In this document: positions 35,848-45,780 of the stretch, piece by piece | Layout: each line of letters opens with the position of its first letter | How positions within the stretch are numbered: position 1 is the stretch's first letter | Notes under the pieces: model-generated | The model's input: only the letters and a program-made list of their open reading frames with translations | Told to the model about the DNA's origin: nothing | Databases searched by the model: none | Assembly: GCF_014897815.1 (NCBI RefSeq) | Contig: NZ_JABUZG010000048.1 | Span: forward strand, 62,001 to 126,000 | Direction: 5' to 3' | Length of the DNA: 64,000 bases | Origin: Psychrobacter sp. PG1 | GTDB taxonomy: Bacteria; Pseudomonadota; Gammaproteobacteria; Pseudomonadales; Moraxellaceae | Program-made: the position numbers and the translations under genes

Positions 35848-38213
35848 TATGAATGCACCTCACCCAATAACTGCATAATCTCGCTACTCACCGCATCCAA
35901 GTCCGCATCGATATCAGCAAGCGCGCGCGGTGGCTCATACACATAGAAGTGACGGTTAAACGGTATCTCAAAGCCCACAATGCCGATATCTTCATCGATG
36001 GCATCTGTCTTATCAGAATTGATCCACGCATCAGGCACATGCGGCTGCACTTCACGGGCGAAGTAACTTTCAATTAGCTCAGTGGTCGTCACCTCAGGAT
36101 TGAGCGGCACGTTTTCGTAATCACGTAGATCGCTGTCTGTTTGGAACTCTACAATCTTGGTCTTGCTGGCAGGATCGGTGTAGCTAAACGCACCATAGAG
36201 CGGATTGGCAACCTTGACCGCTTTTTTGATGACGGGTTCTGCCTCAGGGTTTTTCCAAGTTATCGCATCCATCAGCTGCTTTTTCTCTTTGGTGTCTAAG
36301 CTAACCTCAGCGTCTTTTAACGCTTGCTTAAACACTTTTTCAAACTCATTGAAATCATCGAATTGGTTTTCACCAATCGCCGCTTGCAAGGCTTTGGCTT
36401 TATTCATGATCTCAAGCTGATCTCGCCATACTTTAGAGTCAAGCACGTCTTTGATTTGCTTTTCTTTTAGCTCAGAGAAGTCCGCCTTAATCATCGCACG
36501 CGCCTCAGTCGTGACCGCTGATAAGTCGCCGTAGCTGTTACTGTTGCTATCAGTCGTCCAATTACCACCAAATGCCTCATACAGCGCTGGCATGACCATA
36601 TCAAATGGTTTAGGCGCATAACGTAGGGTCTCTAACGCGCTATCTGACAGCTGAGCAGACAGACGTAGCAGGCGCTCAATCGTGATACGGCGATAGCCAA
36701 ACTCATGAGTGGCAAATATCTTACTGGCAAAGGTTTTGGCGGGTTCGGCTTTAGGATTGGCAGACTGACGGCCACGGTTAGACTTCACCTCTTCATGCTT
36801 ATCTAGCACACGCGCATCAACCACTTCAAAGTCACCAAAGCTACGGATAATGGTCTTTATGTCGTCATCGCTCATCTCGTTACGCTTAGAGCCAAGTGAT
36901 TTACGCATCTTGCCGTATAGGTTACTGCCATCGATCAATTGCACATGACCTTTACGCTCAGCGGCTTTCTTATTGCTTAGCACCCATACATAGGTAGCGA
37001 TACCCGTGTTGTAGAACATATCGGTAGGCAGGGCGATGATGGCCTCTAGCAAATCAGCCTCAAGGATGTAACGGCGAATCTCACTCTCGCCACTCCCTGC
37101 GCCGCCCGTGAATAGCGGTGACCCATTTAAGATAATACCGATACGGCTGCCTTGGTTACTATTTTGACCATTATTAGCTTCTTGCTCATTAGTAGTGATC
37201 GGACGCATCTTGCTAATCAAATGCATCAGGAACAATAGCGAACCATCAGACACGCGTGGCAAGCCAGCCCCAAAACGACCGTCAAAGCCCTTTTGTGTAT
37301 GCTCATCGTTTATCTCACCGGATATCTTTTTCCAATCGACCCCAAACGGCGGGTTAGACAGCATGTAGTCGAATTTCTCAGCGACCAGCTGATCACTAGA
37401 CAAAGTATTGCCCAGCTTAATATTATTCACTTCTTGCCCTTTGATCAGCATGTCGGCTTTACAGATGGCGTAAGACTCAGGGTTGAGCTCTTGCCCATAG
37501 GTACGCATGACCGCATCAGGGTTTAGCTCTAGCACGTACTCCATACCAGAGGATAGGAAACCGCCTGTACCTGCTGTAGGGTCGTAAATGGTGCGAATAA
37601 TGCCGTCTTTGGTCAGCGCGTTATCATCTTCCATAAACACCAGTGAAGTCGTCAGTCGCACGATATCGCGCGGGGTAAAGTGTTCCCCTGCAGTCTCGTT
37701 CGAGCTTTCAGCAAAGCGGCGGATCAGCTCTTCAAACACAAAGCCCATTTCATGGTTAGAGATCGCCTCAGGGCTAAGATCCGTAGTGGCAAACATCCGC
37801 ACCACTTTATATAGTAAGTTGGCATCGGCCAGTTGCCCGACAAACTCTTCAAATTTGAAGTGCTCAAATATCTCACGCGCGTCTTTAGAGAAAGATTGCA
37901 CGTAGGTGTTTAAGTTGTCTTTAATATCGCTCTGACCCATCTTGCTCAAATCCATGGGCGAGGTATTATAAAACGCATGCTTGCTGGCACGAATGATGAA
38001 CTTCTCTTGTGCTTCCTCTGGCAGACCTTTTTCAGCGATACGCTCACTCTCAGCCACCACAGCAGCTTTGGTGTCTGCTAATACGCACTCTAGGCGGCGC
38101 AGTAGTGTAAATGGCAGGATGATGCGTCCGTATTGAGATTGCTTAAAGTCACCACGTAATAGATCAGCGACAGACCAGATGAAAGCCGCTGTTTGAGAGA
38201 AGTTTTTGGTCAT
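35847..38213 (-). CDS. hsdM: Type I RM DNA methyltransferase subunit M
   Basis: N6-adenine methyltransferase. 788 residues with the N-terminal four-helix domain, AdoMet motif [11 protein letters not shown] at 211-220 and catalytic motif IV NPPF at 287-290. The protein is longer than typical HsdM (~500-550): the final ~290 residues are acidic and helical and include [20 protein letters not shown] at the end. Such long forms occur in some type I families. First gene of the minus-strand RM transcription unit; the promoter must lie in 38214-38705. Confidence 0.95.
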   Translation of the reverse strand: MTKNFSQTAAFIWSVADLLRGDFKQSQYGRIILPFTLLRRLECVLADTKAAVVAESERIAEKGLPEEAQEKFIIRASKHAFYNTSPMDLSKMGQSDIKDNLNTYVQSFSKDAREIFEHFKFEEFVGQLADANLLYKVVRMFATTDLSPEAISNHEMGFVFEELIRRFAESSNETAGEHFTPRDIVRLTTSLVFMEDDNALTKDGIIRTIYDPTAGTGGFLSSGMEYVLELNPDAVMRTYGQELNPESYAICKADMLIKGQEVNNIKLGNTLSSDQLVAEKFDYMLSNPPFGVDWKKISGEINDEHTQKGFDGRFGAGLPRVSDGSLLFLMHLISKMRPITTNEQEANNGQNSNQGSRIGIILNGSPLFTGGAGSGESEIRRYILEADLLEAIIALPTDMFYNTGIATYVWVLSNKKAAERKGHVQLIDGSNLYGKMRKSLGSKRNEMSDDDIKTIIRSFGDFEVVDARVLDKHEEVKSNRGRQSANPKAEPAKTFASKIFATHEFGYRRITIERLLRLSAQLSDSALETLRYAPKPFDMVMPALYEAFGGNWTTDSNSNSYGDLSAVTTEARAMIKADFSELKEKQIKDVLDSKVWRDQLEIMNKAKALQAAIGENQFDDFNEFEKVFKQALKDAEVSLDTKEKKQLMDAITWKNPEAEPVIKKAVKVANPLYGAFSYTDPASKTKIVEFQTDSDLRDYENVPLNPEVTTTELIESYFAREVQPHVPDAWINSDKTDAIDEDIGIVGFEIPFNRHFYVYEPPRALADIDADLDAVSSEIMQLLGEVHS

Positions 38214-38705
38214 TAGAGTGTCTTATTGTTTGTTGGGCAAGGATAAATACTTTGGATGATATGACAGGCTTAAAAATTGGCTAACACGTACTGCGATGGA
38301 ATATATCGACTTATGACGGTCTATAAAAATTATTGTATGATAGTAGAGGATATGAACGCTAGTTTGCAAACGCAATTAAGGCTTTTATTGGATAAAAGTA
38401 TTCTTATTTAAATAAAAGAATTCTTTTAATGTCTGGATACTGCTTTTGGAAGCAAGAAATTGAGGAAGCAGGGAAATGAGGAATAAAAATGCGCTTTTTT
38501 ATACCTTTATTTCAAAGTGGAAAACCACCTCTAAGCTAATAAAATAAATAGCTGACGTTGGAAGCGGAAAAATTCTCAGGAAGCAGAAAGTGGAATAATT
38601 AACATTCTACAGTAGCGGCTTTAAATGTAGGATAGTACACTAGAAAGGAATCCAGATTTACTCACAGTGACCGACCTATAAATACAACTAGATAGCTATT
38701 GGAGA
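38214..38705. other. Non-coding region upstream of hsdM with four GGAAGC motifs
   Basis: AT-rich region containing the hsdM promoter. GGAAGC occurs four times (38448, 38464, 38560, 38579), arranged as two pairs, and a small dyad AAGTGG/CCACCT lies between them near 38515-38530. No gene on either strand is convincing. Regulator sites or fossil duplicates are possible. Confidence 0.45.
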
Positions 38706-39071
38706 TTGAAACCCAACGCCTTTCAAAGTAAAAATGCGACTGCTTACACTCATGAATGTTATGTACTGGGAAATATTGTGATTAATACATTTATATATCT
38801 GATGAATGCCTACTTGTATCAAAATTGGTGGGCAGAGTATTCTGATCCTAAAGTGAATGACGCAGATGTTCTCATTCATTTTGCGAGTAAGGAAAATCTA
38901 GATATCTTAAATAGCTTAGTTCAAGACCTCGAGTATATATTGGCCAATGATTTAGCAAAAAAAGTTTTTGAAAACAATACTTTTGATTTCGATCCATTAT
39001 TAAATGGTTATGCTAGTGAGCAAGCATGGATTGAGTCAGCTTATAAGACGCTAATGGCTGAAATTAGATAA
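38706..39071 (+). CDS. Hypothetical protein at the right end of the element
   Basis: A 121-codon frame from a TTG; the first ATG in frame is at 38802 (90 residues). The later part (WWAEYSDPKVNDADVLIHFA, LQDLEYILANDLAKKVFENN) has good protein character, with acidic helices. GGAG at 38701 is too close to the TTG to be a good ribosome site, so the start is uncertain. It may be the truncated end of a once longer gene. It is the only plus-strand gene in the right half of the element. No family recognised. Confidence 0.45.
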   Translation: MKPNAFQSKNATAYTHECYVLGNIVINTFIYLMNAYLYQNWWAEYSDPKVNDADVLIHFASKENLDILNSLVQDLEYILANDLAKKVFENNTFDFDPLLNGYASEQAWIESAYKTLMAEIR

Positions 39072-39150
39072 TTGACTTTCATCAGCATAATTATTTTGTA
39101 AGTAGCTATGAGTAAGCTTCCAAGTTATAAGCCGAGAGTAACGATATTAA

Positions 39151-39175
39151 AATGTTGTACATAACGTTGTACATA
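39151..39175 (+). repeat. Paired TTGTACAT repeats near right end, likely integrase arm sites
   Basis: AATGTTGTACAT, four bases, TTGTACATA: the same double motif as at 17271-17297, lying 58 bases inside the right attachment core. The shared layout at both ends supports a role in integration or excision. Confidence 0.7.
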
Positions 39176-39232
39176 TAATTAATAATTTATTTAAAACTAT
39201 TTAATATCAAATACTTACCATAAATGATTGAC

Positions 39233-39260
39233 TCCCGCCGAGCGCACCAATCATCGTATT
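39233..39260 (+). other. attR direct repeat
   Basis: Perfect 28-base copy of 17146-17173. Only the 3' end of the tRNA is present; the base immediately before it (C instead of T) already differs from the tRNA. It marks the right boundary of the element. Confidence 0.95.
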
Positions 39261-39386
39261 AATAATCTTTGTTTCATCCTTCCCTAGTAACACCCTAAAT
39301 CTTGAATATCTATCAAATCCGTGCTCAAAATATTTGCGGCTTTTCTGTGCCTATAGATTTTAGAATCTCTCACCTATAACACTCGC

Positions 39387-39755
39387 CTATTCTGCTTGCT
39401 GCAAATTAGCTGCTAGCTGGGCACGGTTAGGCACACGATGATAATTAATCACGGGCACGTTACCCAACAGGCGCTGACCTGAAGCAATTTTCTTATCCAT
39501 CGTAATCATTGCAATTTTCCTGTCTTGTTTACTGAGCAATAAATGATTGGTCTTGCGTGTGACTCGATAATCAGGAAAATACTGTTTGATCAGCACGGAG
39601 GTTTTTTGCAGGTCGTCATTAATAGGTTTTTTCACGCTTTTAGACGATTTATTATGAATTGTCTCACCCACTTTTACGCCGCGTGACTTTGCCAACAACC
39701 ATAAAGCGGCAATAACGGCAAACAATATGACAAGCCACCAAATTCCATCTATCAT
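39387..39755 (-). CDS. Single-pass membrane protein, unknown function
   Basis: 122 residues with one N-terminal transmembrane helix (about 5-22) and a basic cytoplasmic part containing DYRVTRKTNHLLLSKQDRKIAMITMDKK, reminiscent of nuclease-fold or restriction-endonuclease-like strands (TNHLLLS, KIAMITMD) but without a complete catalytic set. It diverges from cobB with 35 bases between starts. No certain family. Confidence 0.6.
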   Translation of the reverse strand: MIDGIWWLVILFAVIAALWLLAKSRGVKVGETIHNKSSKSVKKPINDDLQKTSVLIKQYFPDYRVTRKTNHLLLSKQDRKIAMITMDKKIASGQRLLGNVPVINYHRVPNRAQLAANLQQAE

Positions 39756-39790
39756 TAGAAGAGATATCCATTATTAGCAAGGGTTGGCTC

Positions 39791-40591
39791 ATGTTAGCAG
39801 AATTATCACCAGCGTTAATAGCAGAAGTAGAACTTGCTGCTAAATTATTGACATCCAAACAGCATATTTGCATCTTAACGGGTGCAGGGATTTCAGCCGA
39901 AAGTGGCATTCCAACTTTTCGAGATAAGCAAACAGGCTTGTGGGAAAACTATGGTGTGGAAGACTTGGCGACACCTGAGGCTTTCACTCGTGATCCAAAA
40001 CTGGTGTGGTCATGGTATCAATGGCGCAGGCAATTGGTCGCAGATAAAAAACCGAACCCTGCACATGTTGCCTTAGCGCAGTGGCAATACCATACTCAGT
40101 CGTCCAATCAATCATTAACGCTTATCACTCAAAATGTTGATGATTTACATGAGCAAGCTGGCAGTATGGTAACTCATTTGCATGGCAATCTGTGGCATAA
40201 CCGCTGTAGTCAATGTGAGACAGCCTGCCAAGGTCAATCGAGGGCTTCGTATCATAGCGAGGATACAATCAATTTTGATGACACACTGATGACCTGTCCA
40301 CATTGCGGTGGCTATATCAGACCAGATATCGTTTGGTTTGGCGAAGCATTACCAGTACAAGCATGGCAAACGGCAGAAGATGCGGCGGCGAACTGCGAGG
40401 TATTTCTCAGTATTGGCACCTCCAGTCTCGTCTATCCTGCCGCTGGACTCGCACAGTTAGCGAAGCAAAATGGTGCCAAAATTATTGAGATAAATCCCAA
40501 TCCAACGCCGAATACTATTGTGGATATCACCTTAGCAGAAAAAGCTGGTGTGATTATGCCGTTATTAATCCAGAAAATCACTGCGCTCTAG
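39791..40591 (+). CDS. cobB: Sir2-family NAD-dependent protein deacylase
   Basis: Removes acyl groups from lysines with NAD. The 266-residue protein has the NAD-binding GAGISAESGIPTFRD near residue 34, TQNVDDLHEQAG, the catalytic His in HLHGNLWH, two zinc-binding pairs (CSQC and CPHC) and RPDIVWFGEALP. A ~12-residue stretch between the Cys pairs is polar. All class III sirtuin elements are present, so activity is likely. Single gene, divergent from a membrane protein. Confidence 0.95.
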   Translation: MLAELSPALIAEVELAAKLLTSKQHICILTGAGISAESGIPTFRDKQTGLWENYGVEDLATPEAFTRDPKLVWSWYQWRRQLVADKKPNPAHVALAQWQYHTQSSNQSLTLITQNVDDLHEQAGSMVTHLHGNLWHNRCSQCETACQGQSRASYHSEDTINFDDTLMTCPHCGGYIRPDIVWFGEALPVQAWQTAEDAAANCEVFLSIGTSSLVYPAAGLAQLAKQNGAKIIEINPNPTPNTIVDITLAEKAGVIMPLLIQKITAL

Positions 40592-40635
40592 TCGCCTGAA
40601 CCTAAGTTACTTGCACCTAAGTCGCTTGAACCTAA
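40591..40635. repeat. 15-bp tandem repeat, three copies
   Basis: GTCGCCTGAACCTAA, GTTACTTGCACCTAA and GTCGCTTGAACCTAA follow each other directly behind the cobB stop. Copies one and three differ at one base, copy two at three or four. Fifteen bases is a whole number of codons, but the array is outside the gene. A slippage product is likely. Confidence 0.85.
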
Positions 40636-40650
40636 AAAGCATACCGTGTA

Positions 40651-40690
40651 AAAAAGAAAAGGCTTAACGATTGATATCAACCGTTAAGCC
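40651..40690 (-). terminator. Intrinsic terminator of the adenosine deaminase gene
   Basis: A nearly perfect 30-base palindrome (GGCTTAACG, A, TTGATATCAA, C, CGTTAAGCC; one mismatch) followed on the minus strand by TTTTCTTTTTT. It lies 30 bases past the stop of add and also faces the end of cobB. Confidence 0.85.
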
Positions 40691-40719
40691 TCGGGTACTA
40701 AAATCTAATCATAGTTGAT

Positions 40720-41718
40720 TTACTTTAGTGCCAGATCAACTTTCGCCAAATATGCTGCTTTTAATTCATCACTAATAAATGAGGCATTAAAGGAGTTCTT
40801 TACCAAAGTAACAACATCATCTTCTGTTAGCGGTAAATTTTCGCATATATTTATAAAGTTCTGATTCATATAACCTTTGAAATAGGCTGGGTCGTCTGAG
40901 TTTATGGTGATATTTAGACCATAATCTAGCAGCTCTTTGATATTGTGTTCTTTGTAATGATCAAAGACTTTCAGCTCAATATTTGAGTTCGGGCAAACGG
41001 TCAGCGGCATTTGCTCGTCTTTAAGTCTTTGCATCAACTCTGGGCTTGTTATCGATTGCACACCATGATCGATTCTATTGATATTTAATAAGTCCAGCGC
41101 TTCGTAAATGTACGAAAAATCTGCTTCTTCACCAGCATGGGCGACCAGCTTAAAACCTGCTTCTTTAGCTTTTTTGAAGACATCTTTGAATTTCGATGGT
41201 GGATTGCCCAGCTCTGACGAATCAAGACCGACACCGATGATATCATCTTTGAATACCAGTGCTTGCTCTAAGGTCTCAAACGCTTCTTCTTGTGATAAAT
41301 GCCTTAGGAAACACATGATAATACAAGAGGTGATACCATATTTTTCTTTGGCATCTGCAAGCGCTTCTTTGATGCCTGTTATCACCACTTCAAAAGGTAT
41401 GCCTCGGTCAGTATGCGTCTGCGGGTCAAAAAATATCTCTGTGTGAATGACATTATCTTCAACACACTTAAGTATATATTCCCACGTTAAATTATAAAAA
41501 TCGTCTTTAGTGATCAGGACATTTGCGCCTGCATAGTAGATATCTAAGAAGGTTTGCAAGTTGGTGAAGTTGTAGGCGTTGCGCACATCTTCTATGTTTT
41601 TATAGGGAATCTCTATCTGGTTCTTTTTGGCCAATCTAAACATCAGCTCAGGTTCTAGTGAGCCTTCAATATGTAAATGCAACTCAGCTTTTGGTAATTT
41701 CTTTATTAAATCAATCAT
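40720..41718 (-). CDS. add: Adenosine deaminase
   Basis: Converts adenosine to inosine in purine salvage; zinc enzyme. The first metal motif AELHLHIEGSLEPE begins at residue 10, followed by AHAGEEADF with the catalytic Glu region, a conserved HG (DHGVQS) and the metal Asp pair in NSDDPAYF. I chose the ATG at 41718 (332 residues, the family length) rather than the 35-codon extension, which lacks conserved character. Family members include adenine deaminases, so substrate is slightly uncertain. Followed by a strong terminator. Confidence 0.9.
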   Translation of the reverse strand: MIDLIKKLPKAELHLHIEGSLEPELMFRLAKKNQIEIPYKNIEDVRNAYNFTNLQTFLDIYYAGANVLITKDDFYNLTWEYILKCVEDNVIHTEIFFDPQTHTDRGIPFEVVITGIKEALADAKEKYGITSCIIMCFLRHLSQEEAFETLEQALVFKDDIIGVGLDSSELGNPPSKFKDVFKKAKEAGFKLVAHAGEEADFSYIYEALDLLNINRIDHGVQSITSPELMQRLKDEQMPLTVCPNSNIELKVFDHYKEHNIKELLDYGLNITINSDDPAYFKGYMNQNFINICENLPLTEDDVVTLVKNSFNASFISDELKAAYLAKVDLALK

Positions 41719-41929
41719 AGGATTCCAGTGACGGCTTTTTGTAGTAGAGTACTTTTGATAAGTGCTTTTGAGAAGTGCCTTTATAAATGCAAAGCCTGTA
41801 TAGACGCTTGAGCAATATATCAATCACCCTCGATTTCTAGAGGCGCTATTATATTGTAATTGATGCCTAAACCCTATAAAAGAACACGATGCTAGCAAAA
41901 TAACAAGCCATCAGATTCCCTCATCAACG

Positions 41930-42454
41930 TTACTTCAAAAACACCACAGTATCAGACAACTCGTTACCCGCTGGATCCTGATCCAAATGATAATACTGAC
42001 GCAGCACTTGCCCAACTTCATCTAACAATTCAGCCAAGCTTTCTTCGGTTTTTTGATTGGCAATACCCGACACGGCCTTATCACACATCGCCCGCCAAAC
42101 GGTGGGGCTGACATGAGCACTGATACCACGATCAGCTACGATCTCTAACTGATGCTCGCAAATATTGACATACACCAAGACGCCCGTATTCTCTTCAGTA
42201 TCCCAAACTCGATACTCACTAAACAGCTCAATCGCACGTTCGCGACAGCCAATATAGTACGCCTCTTGAATCGGCAGATGGTTTTCTACAATCAAAAACA
42301 CCTCACCGCGATGCCCTCGCTCTGCACGGGTCACCTCGTCTGTCAAACGTGCTTTGGCTGCTGCTGTTAACCATTTACTATGCAATATAGGAATAAATAA
42401 GACTTGACGCCACCAGCGGGCAAAACTGGGATTTGACGCGTTGTTTTCTGACAT
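41930..42454 (-). CDS. TPM-domain protein, second of the lemA-TPM-TPM operon
   Basis: 174 residues with a TPM fold pattern: VTRAERGHRGEVFLIVENHL, the R...TGVLVYVNICEHQLEIVADRGI block and a helical C-terminus. No signal peptide and no membrane helix, so cytoplasmic or membrane-associated; the shorter DUF/YgcG-type companion of the longer TPM gene 74 bases upstream. The first ~25 residues include a Trp-rich segment (FARWWRQVLF). Exact role of this trio is unknown; TPM proteins have been linked to photosystem repair and to envelope functions. Confidence 0.8.
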   Translation of the reverse strand: MSENNASNPSFARWWRQVLFIPILHSKWLTAAAKARLTDEVTRAERGHRGEVFLIVENHLPIQEAYYIGCRERAIELFSEYRVWDTEENTGVLVYVNICEHQLEIVADRGISAHVSPTVWRAMCDKAVSGIANQKTEESLAELLDEVGQVLRQYYHLDQDPAGNELSDTVVFLK

Positions 42455-42528
42455 TTTACTATTTCCTCAAATACGTCATTACTGACGGTCGTTTAGTATC
42501 CGTTTTTACTTAAGCATCTACCAAGCGT

Positions 42529-43692
42529 CTACCACGAGCCACCAGCACCGCCGCCGCCAAAACCACCGCCGCCACCACCGAAGCCGCCGCCGCCGAAACC
42601 ACCACCTCCAGAGCCGCCGCCACCGCCCATACCAGGTAGGAATATCATACCGCCGCCTCTACGACCGCCGCCAGATCCACCTTTACCACCACCGCCGCCA
42701 CCTCGTGAAATCAAAAATAGCCATAAGAAGATAGCCATGATAACGGTCATAAAAAACCCACCGCCTAAGGCTAACGATCCCGCAAAAAAACCACCAGCAG
42801 TAATAATAGAACCAAATACACGACCAAAAATACTGGTAATAAAGCTTCCAAATATCATCGCCATAATAAATAAAAATATGGGTGATGGTAGCTCGTCTGA
42901 ACCTTGTTGTGCACTACGCTCAGCTGCTTGCGCATCAGCACGAGCCAATACCTCAGGATCAGCAGTCAGCCGCGTTTTGAGTGCGTCAACGCCAGCTATT
43001 ATCCCAGCGCCATAGTTATTTTGCTTAAATAACGGCGTGATATCTTCACGAATAATACGATTGACGGCAGCATCTGGTAAGACACCTTCTAGTCCATAAC
43101 CCGTCAAAATGTACATATCACGGTCATTGACGGCGACTACCATGAGTAAGCCATCATCGACGTCTTTATTGCCCAGCTGCCACTTCTCAGCTACTTGTAG
43201 AGCATAGTCAAAGATAGGAACACCATTGGTCGTAGGCACGATAACCACCGCTGCTTGCGCAAGACCTTGCTGATAAATATTTCTAAGCTGCGCCTCTAGA
43301 CGCTGTTTTTCTTGCGGATTTAGAATATTAGCCTGATCAACGACAGGATTATTTAATATAAGTTTATCGGCATCGACACTGGGTGCATTCGACTGTATAG
43401 GAGAAGGATTTGCGGCTGTAGACCCAACTGTTGCCTCATTATTAGCCACATTAGGGTTGATCGCCTCATTACCTAAAATGGCATCATTGATTGCATCATT
43501 ACCCAATACAGCGTCATTGATCGCTTCATTAGACTCGCCCGCTTTGGCAATCGCTACCAAGTCCTCAACACTACGATTTTGCATGTCTGAGGTGCTATCA
43601 ATGGCTTCATTAGGCGCAGCATACAACACAGGCGCACTACTGACGCTGAGTGTGAACAGTAATACTGATAGGATTGCTTTTGAATTGTTCAT
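42529..43692 (-). CDS. TPM-domain membrane protein with Gly-rich tail (YgcG-like)
   Basis: 387 residues: signal peptide (cleavage near AAP at ~27), an Ala/Asn-rich linker with short repeats (NDAVLGN, NDAILGN), a periplasmic TPM domain from about residue 117 (VVDQANILNPQEKQRLEAQL, then RDMYILTGYGLEGVLPDAAV), two transmembrane helices at ~274-325, and a C-terminal tail made almost wholly of glycine with Ser/Arg. The Gly-rich tail is typical of YgcG-like proteins paired with LemA. It is followed by the shorter TPM gene. The linker repeats are unusual for the family. Confidence 0.88.
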   Translation of the reverse strand: MNNSKAILSVLLFTLSVSSAPVLYAAPNEAIDSTSDMQNRSVEDLVAIAKAGESNEAINDAVLGNDAINDAILGNEAINPNVANNEATVGSTAANPSPIQSNAPSVDADKLILNNPVVDQANILNPQEKQRLEAQLRNIYQQGLAQAAVVIVPTTNGVPIFDYALQVAEKWQLGNKDVDDGLLMVVAVNDRDMYILTGYGLEGVLPDAAVNRIIREDITPLFKQNNYGAGIIAGVDALKTRLTADPEVLARADAQAAERSAQQGSDELPSPIFLFIMAMIFGSFITSIFGRVFGSIITAGGFFAGSLALGGGFFMTVIMAIFLWLFLISRGGGGGGKGGSGGGRRGGGMIFLPGMGGGGGSGGGGFGGGGFGGGGGGFGGGGAGGSW

Positions 43693-43953
43693 CTAATCTA
43701 TACCACCTCAAGTGACATCTGTACTTAGTGAATCTACGTGAGACCATTCACAAAAATTAGCATAGCAAAAAAACCAAATTTGACATAGCTAATCGTACTT
43801 TTTGGATTTGATATTCATTTAATAGGCATTCATATCCATCAATACCTTTAAAAATGTGGCTAAGCAAACTAGTGGCTAACTAAGCTAAACGATAAAAATG
43901 TAAACAAACAGAGTGGCAAATCCCGCTCTGTTTTCATCTCTATTTAATCACCA

Positions 43954-44589
43954 CTACTCAGCTGTCGCTGACTTATCATCACCGAAGTCAACACTTGGTG
44001 CGGTTGAAATAGCGTCTTCATTCGCCACGCTAAAGTTTGGCTTGGCATTCATACCAAATACTTTTGCTGTAATGTTGGTTGGGAACTGGCGCACCGTCGT
44101 ATTATAGCTTTGCACTTCTTGAATATAACGGTTACGAGCAACGGCAATACGGTTTTCAGTGCCTTCGAGCTGGGCTTGTAAGTCTTGGAACAAAGCATCT
44201 GACTTTAACTCAGGATAACGTTCAGAGACAGCCATCAAACGTGATAGTGCACCTGTCATCTGTTCCTGTGCCGCTGCATAACGCTCCATCGCTTCTGGAT
44301 CATTCAGTACTTCTGGCGTCACCGTAATGCTACCAGCACGAGAGCGTGCCTCAGCTACTTGAGTAAACACTTCTTGTTCTTGCTCAGCATACTGCTGCAC
44401 GACTTTGACTAAGTTTGGCACCAAATCAGCGCGGCGTTGATATTGGTTCACCACTTCTGACCACGACGCGGTAACTTGCTCATCTTGAGCTTGCAGGTTG
44501 TTGTAGCCACAACCGCTTAGACCAACGGTAGACGTCGCTAACACGGCTGCCAGCAATATGGGTTTTACAATTGATTGACGCGTCATCAT
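43954..44589 (-). CDS. lemA: LemA family lipoprotein
   Basis: 211 residues from the ATG at 44589, which has AGGAG five bases upstream; the longer frame is not needed. Signal peptide with lipobox LSGC. The mature part is a long helical domain with the LemA pattern: YNNLQAQDEQVTASWSEVVN, QYQRRADLVPNLVKVVQQYA, and ARNRYIQEVQSYNTTVRQFP. The tail is acidic. LemA proteins are envelope proteins of unclear function. First gene of the trio with two TPM proteins, though 261 bases separate it from the second. Confidence 0.93.
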   Translation of the reverse strand: MMTRQSIVKPILLAAVLATSTVGLSGCGYNNLQAQDEQVTASWSEVVNQYQRRADLVPNLVKVVQQYAEQEQEVFTQVAEARSRAGSITVTPEVLNDPEAMERYAAAQEQMTGALSRLMAVSERYPELKSDALFQDLQAQLEGTENRIAVARNRYIQEVQSYNTTVRQFPTNITAKVFGMNAKPNFSVANEDAISTAPSVDFGDDKSATAE

Positions 44590-45780
44590 TGTTTCTCCTA
44601 ATAATGGTAAATAATAAATAGCCAGTAACACTTTTTTAATAATTTTTTAAAGCTTGTATTTTGAAGCTGATACATGAGGTCATGCAAATGTATGTCTATT
44701 TATATTGAAGCCGTATATTTTTTATAATAAAGGCACATCACTTATATTAAAGCCACACTAAACATAAAAAAAGCAGTTAATGAGTACGATAGCAATCGTA
44801 TGCCGCCCTATGATCTCGTCTTATCAACGAAACGAAACTATAGGATAAGATATCTTACACAATGATGGCGCTATCTCAGTATTTTTACAATTAGCCGTTA
44901 CCAAAACACAACCGCAAAACCACACTGCTATCCCATGACTATTGCTCGTTTTTATTACCTATCATTGATAACATCTACCTCACAAATACCATCGAACCAC
45001 TGGCATTATCTTTAGTGCATAGCTTGTCCAGTATAGAGAAGTGACAGATAAGCGATTAATGATCGCTCTGTTTTTCTGTAGTCGATGTGGCTTTATCTAT
45101 TGTTTCGATATCTAACGACGGTTAAAACATACGATATTTTATCGTTATTTGTAGTCATATCTTCCTGACTCAATATGAATATATATGCTTCTGTACAAAG
45201 AAAATTCTAGTAATTACGACAAAAATATGGCAAATTGCAGTTACGTAGCCGTACGGTTTGAATACATTTGGTAGTGGACTTATGGCTTGATTAGTATTAG
45301 CGAGTTGTTGATTTCTATGTAAAATATTACTCAATTATTAGAGATTCGCTTAATCGTTTCAATCAGCCACACTGACCCTGTAGTCAATCGATACCGCTCA
45401 CAAAAAGTTGAATGCTATCGGCATGATAAGTATTTAATATTATAACCGCCTGTTTTATCCACCGGTCTACTGAACATTCATCTCAGATATTAAGTGATAA
45501 GATAAATGTCGCAGTAATTGAGACAGCTTACGCCTTGCAACTATGCTGATACGCATATCGTCGGTAATAAGCTTAAGCAAACTGTCAATATTACTGATAA
45601 ACCAAGCGGATAACGACAGACAACTACAGTCCATTCTTAGTGGCTAAGCGCGTATGAGACTTAACGGATATACATGAGTCAATGTAGATAATTTAACTGC
45701 TTAACTTAAATAAGTAAGTTAACCAGTTAGCTTACTCCTAGCATACAGAGCCACTTTGAGACAGTACTAGGAATATACAT
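44590..45780. other. 1.2-kb non-coding region upstream of the AGCS symporter
   Basis: Unusually long gap without a convincing gene on either strand. It contains the lemA promoter on the left and, at the right end, a stem-loop described separately. Many short inverted dyads (for example ACGATAGCAATCGT near 44789) occur but none has a terminator form. A regulatory RNA, decayed gene or long leader cannot be excluded. Confidence 0.5.
45694..45729 (+). promoter_or_regulatory. Stem-loop 50 bases upstream of the alanine/glycine symporter
   Basis: TAACTGCTTAACTTA (45694-45708) pairs with TAAGTTAACCAGTTA (45715-45729) with one mismatch and a 6-base loop. No T-run follows. It could be an operator or a leader structure acting on the symporter mRNA. 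Confidence 0.55.

Larger units (their letters stand above)
17146..39260. mobile_element. 22-kb integrative element in tRNA-Arg(CCG), satellite-like core with type I RM cargo
   Basis: Bounded by 28-bp perfect direct repeats of the tRNA 3' end. The left end carries a tyrosine integrase reading inward, then an AlpA-like regulator, small early genes and a DUF3987 ATPase, the layout of P4-like satellites and related integrative elements. The remainder is cargo on the opposite strand: hsdM, hsdS, many accessory genes and hsdR. No capsid, tail, terminase, relaxase or conjugation genes were seen, so transfer must rely on a helper phage, conjugative element or natural transformation. Repeat-to-repeat length is 22,087 bp. 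Confidence 0.93.

Noticed and set aside
42529..42720. GC-rich repeat tract as an independent element
   Set aside because: It is the coding sequence of the Gly-rich tail of the TPM protein.
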